DNA of 64,000 bases from Branchiostoma floridae (lineage: Eukaryota > Chordata > Leptocardii > Amphioxiformes > Branchiostomatidae): the NCBI RefSeq assembly GCF_000003815.2, contig NC_049992.1, forward strand, positions 20,330,112-20,394,111, read 5' to 3'. Every line of letters starts with the position of its first letter. Positions within the stretch are counted from its first letter, which is position 1. The notes beneath the pieces were generated by a model. The model searched no databases. It was not told the origin of the DNA and was given only the letters and a program-made list of their open reading frames with translations. Shown piece after piece: positions 11,251 to 22,200 of this stretch. Made by a program: the position numbers and the translations under genes.

Positions 11251-11627
11251 TTTTGACCAATCAAAAGGAGAGATACACACAAGACAGTAAGGTATATGCA
11301 GGCATTGGCCAATCAAAAGGAGCGAAACATGCCGGAGCAGAGGGAATAAATACAGACTTCAAGGGGGAATGGCTCATTCTATCAACATTGATAATGAGTT
11401 TTGTTGTTCTAAAAAGCCAAAGACTGCAATGCTTGGAATATTTTCTGTGGAAATTTTGCTTTCAAAATGCAATCTGTAATCTCTTTACAAATGTATTAAA
11501 GAACAAATGTGAATTTTCAGAAATTCGACAAAGGAATTCACACGTATAGTACCAAGGGATCTTTGCATCATACAGGAGTTTGCAAGTTTGGGAAGGCTAT
11601 ATGATAACGTGAATGGCCCTCCTGTTA

Positions 11628-11770
11628 CTCGGTGTACATGGTGTCATAACGCCTGGTCCTTTGCTAGAACCACCTCATAAAGCAACATTATTCGGTTCGC
11701 TCACTCGGTGATTTTATTCGGGTGTTCATAGCACAGGACCAGGCGTTATGACACCGTATACACCTCGGGG
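11628..11770. repeat. foldback (about 33-bp arms)
   Basis: GTGTCATAACGCCTGGTCCT at 11641-11660 is matched inversely by AGGACCAGGCGTTATGACAC at 11736-11755. Similarity extends outward through 'ggtgtacat' / 'gtatacacc'. The loop is about 75 bp. A related 'ggttatgacgcc' lies at 11153-11164. Confidence 0.85.
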
Positions 11771-11789
11771 CGGGTCAATAACCCAATTG

Positions 11790-12502
11790 ATTTTTTTCAT
11801 AAAACGGGAAATCCCATGATACCTAAATATTCCTCATGAAAAGTTAACAATAAAGGTTTCTTATCAATATATAAGTCCTAAAAGACTTCTGTTGCCAAAA
11901 GCCGACGCAACGACGTCAAAAATGACGTCATCAAATAAAGTAGTCTGTAGTTTAGCTATCCACCATCTGGGATAATCAACCTTAAATATCTTATGATACA
12001 TATTTTTCAACATCTAACGCTAAGATCCCATGACAACGGATTGAAAACTTGTACAATAATGTTTTGTGCAAGAAAATATCAAGTAGTAATTAAATCCGAG
12101 TTAAAATAAGCTGGTTACACTTTTCATCATGATATTGTCGGCCATCTTGGATTTCGACCAATTACGCAATCCCATTAGCATATTGTATAGATATACAATT
12201 ATAAAAAAAACATGTCACACAAAGAAGTGTTTGATATCAATGCTATATTGAAAAGAAGTATAGTTATCAAGAAAATCTTTAAATCCAAATCCAAAGTTTA
12301 AACCAAAATTAGTGATTTTCTTAAACATGCCTGTCAGAAACCCGTTGCCATGGCAATACGAAAAATTATAAACTTACTCTATTTGTTTGTCAATTGTTGC
12401 CAACAAAATTTAAGGACAAGTCACAAGCCGTTTGGGAGCTATACGACGTCAAAGTTGGCGTGGTCACTTTTAGCCCCCCACCCCCAGTCTGGATAAGGTT
12501 AA
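11790..12502 (+). mobile_element. TTAA element, one end truncated
   Basis: It is colinear with the complete element at 28225-28957 from the 'aaacggg' segment to its right end CCCAGTCTGGATAAGG plus TTAA (12499-12502). It carries ATGACGTCATC, an AAGATGGCC site (minus strand, about 12145) and a one-mismatch X-box GTTGCCATGGCAAT (about 12347). The opposite end is missing. Confidence 0.7.
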
Positions 12503-15500
12503 CTGATATCGTAGAGAAATGACAAAAACAGTGCCTTATGTTAAGATAGCTCAGATATGCAAGCATATTAATATGACAATATCAGTTATTTAATGGAATG
12601 GTTTTAGCGGAATTAATCAAGTAAACGATGAGACAGACTATACTTACCAGCCTCGATGGTGGTCCCTCACTGTAGCTTTATCAGGACCGCTACAAAAATG
12701 TATAAAATAATACGATATTTTCTCCTGGGTAGACAGATTTCATTCCTAGTGCCAGTTGTCCGAAATGAATTATTCAAGAATTAGGGCATACCATTTCGAA
12801 GATGCCTAACATCGAATATATATATATATATATATATGCTGATATTTGTCGGTATACATGGAATTAGGTAAATAAAGTTGTCGTCTTACCAAAATGTGTA
12901 ATTAATTACCAGGCACTTTGATTGTGTCACCAAAGGTGTGTACAAAATGTTAACATGGCCTTTTATGCAACATACCTTAAATGACTTTGCCCGAGCATTT
13001 AATACACATCTATTATGTATCATAGAATTAGCCTTCGGGCATGATTTTGAAATATATGAAATATTAATTATATAATTATAACATGGTTGATATTAAGATG
13101 ACAGTACATAGTTTGGTTTCTGCCATGCGTATAAGTAAAATTATTTGACATCTCATACTCAACAGAGGACTTCTATGGCAGTGTCTCACAGACCTTGTTG
13201 CATTATTAGGACTTTTATTTGGTTCTCGGTAGCCTGACGTCGTCCTTGGTGTCGGTTGAAAATAATGAATTATTCAAGAAACAGAACGTACCATTTTGGC
13301 AGATGCATTGAAATGTCAACCCTTAATTGTTTACTCGAGTATAGTAGACCAAGTGTAAAACCAAGTGTAAAACCAAGTGAACGAAAATGTACCTTATTAT
13401 GACACAGTTTTCATTGTTTTATAATCAAAGTGAATCTGTGTGGCATGCATTTTTTAATCTAAAACATTAACTTGACGTGTAGGTTTGTCATCAACATCAG
13501 ATAAATTAAACGTCAGGTTCCTGAAAAACATCAATACACCTGCGCGTCACGTGAGGTAAAGTCTCTTTGTCGCCATTGTGGTTTCAGAAATTGGCACAAA
13601 TATTGGGATGCATTTATTTAATATTCTTAGCCGTTCCCTGGTAATAAGTCATTTAAGTTTTCAACACCTAAACCTTTTTGATTGTCATCAGGTAAGTACG
13701 AGTATGACAATGCTTTATCTTCCAAGTCCAGTAGCATCTCCACAAAATTTGTCTATTTTTAGAAAAAGAAGCAATGTTGCTAAACGTCATCAAACTCTTA
13801 CATAAAAGTAAAGCCAGGTATACCCGAGACTCATCATGATATTTCTTTATATCTTTCCCTCCGAAAATGAGGTAGTTTTTGCTTGTGCGGTACAAAAATG
13901 TTTAGAATGAAGGTGTGCAAACAATTTAAAATGTACATCATTAATGAGTAACTAAAAGAAGGGAAAAGTACAAAAGAGAACAATCTTCTCGTTGTCATAA
14001 CGATGGGCTTGTTTACTAATGACTACAAGTGCACAATTTGCTAGGTGACAGGCTTTTACAGTATTGACTGCACAAGAAAATATATTATACAATTCTTAGG
14101 ATACGGTTTCCACATGGCTACATAGAATTTGATAGGTTCTAACTAAATGACATTATAGTTAAGTGGAACAACACAATATATTATCCTTTGAAAATGACGC
14201 ATGATTATTTGTCTTTCACAATCACATTCGCACTAAAAAAATTAGATGTGTAAGGATTAAGAATTGTTAAGAATTAAATGTTTGCTGAGACAGAAAACAT
14301 TACGATTACACATGATGTTGGACATTTGTGAAAAACTGAAACCCCGGTTACAACAGTCCATCGATGGTCTGTTTTGGCCATCACAGTGAAAATTCTGACA
14401 TTATGAAAGGTTGACAGTAATGGATTATTCAAGACACAAGACGAACTGTGCTGTATACATTCCAATTTTTATTCAAACATGAACTTGCCCGAACACGTTT
14501 GTCTTCCACATCAGACAAATGAAAGCTTGGGTTCCTGGATAGGCAACAATGCACTATCGCGTTGCGTGAGGCAAAGACTGCTTGTCGCCGTTTTGTTTTT
14601 GAAAATGGCTCGAATCTCTGGGAAAATTCTTAAATTCAATAAAGAATTTATTCTTGACATCTATACGAAATATAAGTTGTGATCATTATTTCTGGCCGAA
14701 GCCGAGGACTTATTGATTACCCCTCGTAATTATTGATCAATCTCTAAACCTAAAAATGCATATGTTAGCAAAATAATAGGTTCGGCAAGGCGTTCGTAAT
14801 GAAGAAATGATCCTACATTTGTACACACAAGAAGTCGTCTATGGTGGTGAATCACAGTTTTTATCATGTTTGTGTTATTAACATATTTTACAAAGAAAAC
14901 GTCAGGTTTTTGAATATGTATCAGACCAACACGTTACGTAAGGTAAAGTCTTTGTCGCTATGGTGATTCAAACAGCGACGCAAACTATCTCCCAAGTCCT
15001 ATTTCTAGGTACCTACTTTTGTAAAAAAGATTGCAAAACGTCATCAAGCTTTTGCAAAAGGACAAAGGCCATCTTACTTCAGACTTATCTTAAAATTGCT
15101 TCTCATATTCATACCTTATTGTCTAGCAAAAAAGGTGGGTGGTACTTTGCTTGTAAAGTAAAACAGTGAAGAAATGGTAGTGTGTAAAACCTACACATTA
15201 GTTTCAACTGGAAAAGAGAACTAAGTAAAGCTGTGTCTCTACAGTTTACCTCTGGTTCTTCTCAAAATTATAAAAAGGCATACACACGGTGTACAATATA
15301 CATTACAGACAATTTGTATCCCTTGGTAACAATAGTATTCCAGAGATAATATGACAACACACTATATGTGACTACAAAGACAACTTCTATATTGTTGTGA
15401 AAATTGATGAGTCAACAGATTGCACATCAATGAAGCGTAATTCAACGTAAATCACAATGTTACTAAGTCAATACCTCTAAAACTATGTAATAGAATTTAA

Positions 15501-15971
15501 GATTATGAATTTACAGATCTTGAATCCTCATCCATGAAAGCATCCCTGATGTCCACGTTAAAGGTTTAATACATCCTCACAAATTGTTGCATCATGATTC
15601 TATTTTAACACGCTAGTAGAGATATCTCATGCCTGGCAGAATTGACAAGGCTACCGCACTTTCCGAATGTACACCTTCCTAGCAGAGAATAAAAACGGAG
15701 GCATGCAGACACGGCCCGTGTTTTCCCTATTCTGAAAGCGTCTCAAGGACAAAAAAACTACACTACCGTCGGTCAGTATGATAAACAACATGGCTGTGCC
15801 AGCCAATCCGTCGCAATGGCATTGTTTTTAAAGGATGTCCTTTTTTATATAGAGCTATCTTTTTCGCTATGGTGTGTATAGTTACGTACAAAGAAAGCGA
15901 CAGCGATTTCGACAAAAACTCGACGGCCTGTCGCCCATGAATGAACCTGACCTTATAACGGTCAATCCAGG
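12503..15971. repeat. locally duplicated non-coding modules
   Basis: No exon was recognised. Blocks at about 12630-12810, 13020-13300, 13440-13600, 14390-14600 and 14830-15170 are diverged copies of one another and of 4850-5250 and 26270-26700. Shared phrases include 'gacttctatggcag', 'tattcaagacacaag', 'cgtcaggttcctg' and 'gtgaggtaaagtctctttgtcgcc'. A short TA run is at about 12819-12838. I read these as remains of tandem duplication of the receptor locus. Confidence 0.55.
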
Positions 15972-16201
15972 TTAAGGAAACAATCGACATGTAATGAAAC
16001 CCAAAAAGCTTTTTTCAATGCACTTTTTTTTCTTGTAGTTGACACAGTAAATACAGTCACAGTGGATAGGCGTTTGACCGCACCATTGACTGTCGGAGCA
16101 GCATGGGATTACACCGTCAGGATCACATTCAGCAGTGTTACCATCATCTGCAAGGTAATGCTTGCCGCAACGTGAGTCGGATCGCCACTTCCTCTTAGGA
16201 C
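15972..16201 (-). CDS. receptor exon 4: eight-cysteine extracellular domain and stop
   Basis: The acceptor AATCCAATAG is followed by a phase-1 exon that joins exon 3 in frame and reads KRKWRSDSRCGKHY, then CDPDG, PCCSDSQWCG and HCDCIYCVNY. The eight cysteines follow C-x13-C-x7-CC-x5-C-x6-C-x-C-x2-C. The CCS...WCG core resembles small chitin-binding/hevein-like folds, and I recall similar 'CDPDG...PCCS...WCG' modules in lancelet and other deuterostome proteins, but no family name is claimed. After CVNY the frame continues through a lysine run to a TAA stop (15972-15974). That tail is unusual, and an unseen further exon cannot be excluded. Confidence 0.75.
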
Positions 16202-19200
16202 CTATTGGATTAGTATTATTCAGTCAACACTTACAGAATAGAAGAGCTTCGCAGACAACCTTTGCATTGGTTGTCCGAATTTAAATGTTATAACATATGG
16301 AATACGAGACCGAGTGTCCCGTGTTCTTACGTACCAGCAATGCCCCAGCGCGGCTTGAATTGCCCGAGGGCTTGTAAATAATAAGGAATACGCCGAGTCG
16401 TCTTTAAAGGGGCATTCCACACCAGACGGGACTGTTACTTTCCGATAGATATTAATTGTAGAAGTGACAAATGTATGCTACGTAACATTATACAATAGAG
16501 TAACCATTAGCCCCACGCGCATCAAAAAGCATTTAGACTTCTATAAAACTCCCCAAGTACCTTCTAATTAAATGAATCAATCTCATCCTATGGCGAAATA
16601 CAATGTGCCTAACAACTCCTGAATTAAGTTAAGTTACAAAGCTAATTTCAGGGGCGCTAAGAAAAACACGTCTTGTTATGTGTTCTTTGATATATTGTGA
16701 ACAATTCACCTTCTTGGTTTGCTAAGCGCCCCTCATTTATGCCGAAAATATTCACAATAAAGGAAGTGTCTACACGTATAGGGAATACATGGTTAGGGTC
16801 TGCATGGGTTCAGTGAGTGTCATATTATATTACAAACACACGTTGCGTATTCGACACAAGTGGAATTCCGCCAAAGGTCGGCTGATCTTGTATTAATTGA
16901 TACATTATCTACTGGAAAATAACACTCCCTTCTTGAGTGGAATGCCCCTTTAACCCTATTAATCCCTTGGGGGTCATTTTATGATGTAAATTTGATGGCA
17001 ATGGTGTTGTTATCCACAAAAGACATCACAGCAGACATTATTATTCTATATCAACTTGCTGTTACATTTTTGTCATTTTTGTTATTGAAGTTAACTTGGA
17101 ATAATCTTTTTGTCTTTCCAGCCAATACAATCACATAAATGACGTCACAATAACATTAAATTACATCATAATGCTGTCAAATATGTCACAATCATTTGTT
17201 ATTTATTTTACAAGTGCCAGCACGAAAATTTAAACCATATTACAAGTCGTTTAGGAGTTACAGGGGTTCCAAACGTGGGCTACAAAAGCAACCCAAGTCT
17301 CAGATTGACCAAAAAAGTCCAGTCGGAACAGGCTTAACCTTATCTCGAAAAAAAAGTGCCTTCGCCAACTTTGATATAAATGCCAAAAAACATGGGCAAC
17401 GACTATCAAACTTGGTGACTTTCCCTATTTTTTTTGCAACGATTTGACAATGATACTGCAAGTTTGTGATTTTTCGTTTTGCCATAGCAATACATTCTTT
17501 TTTTTTTTAGAATTTACTAATACTGCGCAAACAAAGTAAGAGATGTTAAGGTTTTTTTGTTGAACCACTATTCCTTATATCATTAACAACTTTTACGTAT
17601 ATTTTGTCAATAACGTTATATATTTTTACAAAACATATACGCATAACGTCATCTTTTGACGTGATTTTATGTCAATGCTGTTGTCATTGTCAACATAAAT
17701 CATGACAAACTGTAGTACCAGTAAGATTCCTTGCAAATTTGGTGATCGTAAACTAGGTCGTTTTGAAAGTATCAGGGGGGTTTACCTCAAAGTGGTTGAT
17801 TTGAAAGTATTCAACTAAAATTTTACTCAACCATTATTGGGAAATGGAAACTGGCATGTTATCTATTGAGACTTCTGTTCCTAAATATGTGTTATTTCAG
17901 CTTCCTACAGTATTTGTATCTTCTTTTAGAGGAACGGATCGTCTGACAAACCCCAAATGGTACAGCTATCTTAAAACTTAGGCCCACTTTTCACTAGACG
18001 AAGATCGTGATTAGCTCTCACTGCGACCTAAATGTATACCATACAGCCTGTAAATGACGGGATTTTATTGTGACTTAGAGGACAACAAAACACAATAATC
18101 GAAAAGAAATCGTTTCATTTCCATACAATTCGATGAGCGATTAAGTTATAGGTCGCAGAAAGAGCGCGGCGAGAGTGCCGTCCTAGTGTAAACACTGCCA
18201 AAATGCTTTTTTTGTTTATCTTATTTTGCTTCCTCACAAAAAAGACATCTTACAGGAATAAATATATTCCGTCCTCAATAAAATTTAGAAAAATGTGCAA
18301 ATTTTTGGTTGTTATGTTTTTGAGATTTGTTTTCTTGTATTTCCAAAAATGCTTTTTCTTGTTATGCTTCCTCACAGAAAATTTATCGTCCAGGAAGAAA
18401 AAAACAAACTTGTATTTCTTAAAAGTTGAATCCGGAAAGAAAAAAACAACAAGAATTTGTAGAATTGCCTGCGCCAAGTTCGACCTCCTATAGCTCCCAA
18501 ACGGCCTGTGCTAGAACAACCAAAGTTGGTGAGTTTTCCTAAAATATTTTTGGTAAGAATTTTAAAAAAATTGGTAAGTTTATAATTTTTCGTGTTGCCA
18601 TGGCAACGGGTTGCTGAAAGGCAAATTTTGCAAAAATCAATAATTTTGGTTTAAACAATGGGATTTTAAGATTTTCTTGCTAAACTTAACTCCTTTTCAT
18701 ATATCATTAATATCTAACACATCTTAGTTGAACATTTATAATTAAATATCCATTAATTATGCAGATGAGGTGAAGTAATTGGTCAAAATCCAAGATGGCC
18801 GACAATATTATGATGTGAAGTATAACAAGCTTATTTTCGGTCTGATTTCATCACTACTCTGTAATTTCTTACAGAAAACATTCGTGTGAACGTTTTTAAT
18901 AAATTTTCATGGGGTTTTAGCATTATATGTTGAAAAAAATGTATATTGACAAATGTAAGGTTGATAATCCAAGATGGCGGATAGCTAAACTACAGATGAC
19001 GTCGATGACGTCATTCTATGACGTCATTTTGACGTTGTTGCATCGGCTTTTGACAACAGAAGTCTTATAACACTTAAATATTAATAAGAAACCTTTATTG
19101 GTAACTTTTTGAGTGAGATATTTTGATATTATGGGAATTCCCCATTTTAGCCAAAAATTTTCAATTTATGACGTCATAATTACGTCATATTACGTCATAA

Positions 19201-22200
19201 ACATATAAAAAATTTCAGGAATTATAAAACTCGATGAGCACAACCCGCCTTGCAAATTTGGTGTACGCCATTTTGAAAATATGAAGGGGGGGTCGAATGA
19301 GCCACCCCAACACCCCCCCACCCCCCAGGCCAGGGAAGGCCCAAAAAGCACAGTCTGGATAGGGTTAAATGTCAAGAAGTTTTTTGGTGTTCCTCGTTTT
19401 TCTTGAATTTTATTCTACATATTCTTCCTGCAAGAATTTTTCTACATATAAGAATTGTCCATGGGGTAAGCAAAATAAAAATAAAAAACATTTTCGGTAG
19501 TGAATGAGGTATTAGTCACTAATAAAATGATGGAAAACAAATTTACACACTTTAGTCTCATGAGGATATATGCCTTTATCTTCGTGTCATATTTCAACTT
19601 ATTTGTAAATATTCCTGTTGTAAATTACTTCCCTTACTTTTAACTCACCATCGTAGCTGGTGCCCACAGCAGGGTGCCCACGGGTGAAGATAGTAGTGTC
19701 AACATCAGGGTGCCCACGGGTGGAGGTAGTGTCCACGGCAGGGTGTCCATGGGTGGACGTAGTGTCCACGGCCGAGGGCCCATGGGTGGATGATGTATCC
19801 ACATCAGGGTGATCATAGATATAGGTAATGTCCGAAGCATGCTGGCCAGGGACAAAGTCAGTGCTCAAAGCAGCCTGGACAGAGGAGAGTGAGCATCATC
19901 TTCTGGCGATAAGTGAGTTTTTTTAGTACATACGGCGAATGAAATTATTGCCTGTGGTAACTAAGTTGGGTTCTTACCACCACGTCACAAGATGAACAAC
20001 GCCATCCAAACGTGAAACTAGAACTGGATTACAAGCAGACGTTTCCTATACGACAGCGTCTAATAATTCACCTTTGACTTTAACGCCAGTGGACGAAAGC
20101 TGTTGCACTCATTTGCAACCCTCATTCTTGTGTCTAAGATACTATAATATAGTCGCTATGTTATTCTGAGGCATTTATTCTGAGTCCTAATTTGCCGTAT
20201 CACCGCCAACTAGTCATTTCACCCACTTGATTCATTAATACATGGTGTGGTTAATAAAATAAAATAAAATGAAATGAAATAAAATAAAATAAAATAGAAT
20301 AAAAAGAAAATTAAGATTTAAATTAAATAGAATATGAAATAAATAAAGCAAATGAAGTAAAACAAAATCAAACAAAAATAAATAATGAATAAAAACATAA
20401 CTCATAAAATAAATGAAACTAGAGTTCGGCGACCTCATACCTCCATGAAAATTTAGAGCTTTCGAAAATGTCATGCAATTGACTGACACATTAACTTAAT
20501 TTATGCATGGTGTTGTTGATCATTGACTAACGTACACGTGCCACAATTATGAAATTCCAATTATTAAGCATAAAGTGATTTTGAAATTTTTACATAAATT
20601 ATGCAAATAAGTTCCTCATTACCATATTTGGTATCTGCTTATATTCCACCTATCATAACTAACATGTGTTACATGTATTGAGGTCCAGTTATTGAAAACA
20701 ATGGAATTATATTAATTATGCAAATTAGGTCCTCATTTGCATAACATGTATATCATTATGAACATCTTTGCCCAAGCTACCTGCATGCCTAACATACAGG
20801 CAATCCGGCGTTCCTTTCTGCAGTTATCCTCTTTGGAGTGTCTTGACAAAAACGCCCCTGCAGTTCCACAATTAAATGTTAGGGGACTGAAACTTGCTCC
20901 ACTGTGTCATGACGCTTAAAGCTATCTACCACCCAAATGTCACGACCAAATGACGTCCGTGACAAGAGATACATCGAAAAAACTGCTATGATAGAACATT
21001 CTCATTAATTATGCAAATGTTTTCCTAATTTGCATAATTAGTATTTTATCCTGTACAACATTGCCTAAGGTACCAACATACTAAAAATCATGCAAATCCG
21101 TTGTTCCCTTCTTGAGTTATCTTCGTCAGAAGTTTTTGACAAAAATGCCCCTGCTATCCCAAAACTAGACGCTAGGGGGCCCAAACCTATGTCATTTCTT
21201 CCTGAGCACAAGAGCTGTCTAATACTCAAAAATCGTGACCATAGCATGTTCAGAATGCCGAAAAAGCAAAACCTGAAGTTGCGCTGCAGTACCAAGGGGA
21301 GCCGCTAGGGGGCCCAAAATCCAATCATTTCCAGCTTTCGTCACACACTACCAACACACCAAGTATGAAACCAATCCACCCAACCGTTCATGAGTTATTT
21401 TGTTTACACACACACACACAGACACACAGACAAACGCGGGGTAAAATATAACCTCCATGACATTTCATGGAGGTAAATATAACCTCCATGACATTTCATG
21501 GAGGTAATAACAAAATGAAATGAAAGAAAACAAAAGGAAACAAAAAAATATCACATGGTGAAGGCATACGGGCAGGTTGTAGCTCAAAAGGAAATAAAGA
21601 ACGCAGCGCAAAGTAATTACCTTCTGAACGTCCTGACTAGTGTTCTTGTAGTAAAGCCAGATTCCGAAAATGATCGATGCCACCAACAAGGCAGTGATTA
21701 TTACAGCAACACAAACCCAGCCATAAGAGCACTCTGAAAAATAACGGTAGCATTAGAGCGTGTTGGTAAATATGACCCACAGGCATTGAAATGTTAAGGA
21801 AAGACGGAATAAAAAAAGGTATTTTTAATGCAGCAAGACACATGCGTCTGTCATTGGCTTTGTTTGAACACGTTTAAGCCATGCAGCTTCAATTTTATTG
21901 ACTTCGTCCAAAACTATTACATCACTTACAAAAAAAAATGTAAAACCATTCTTAACAAACCGAAAATAATAAAACTAATTCACCCCTTTCATAAAGTAAG
22001 TATGGTGCGAAGTAAATTGTTATTAGCAAACATGTATGCTAGGGCTGCGAAAATTGATGACCTTTCCTGAAGTATTGTTGGCAAAAATTCTACTAAGGAA
22101 CCAAAATTAAGTTTATGATTTTTCGTGTAACCATTGCAACGGGTTTCTTGCAGGGAAAATTATTCATATGAAAGTTTATAATCTACGTCAATTAGGTTCT

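Noticed and set aside
20235-20489. Hydrophobic minus-strand frame rich in Phe/Leu/Tyr
   Set aside because: It is translation of the TAAAA-type low-complexity run, not a membrane protein.
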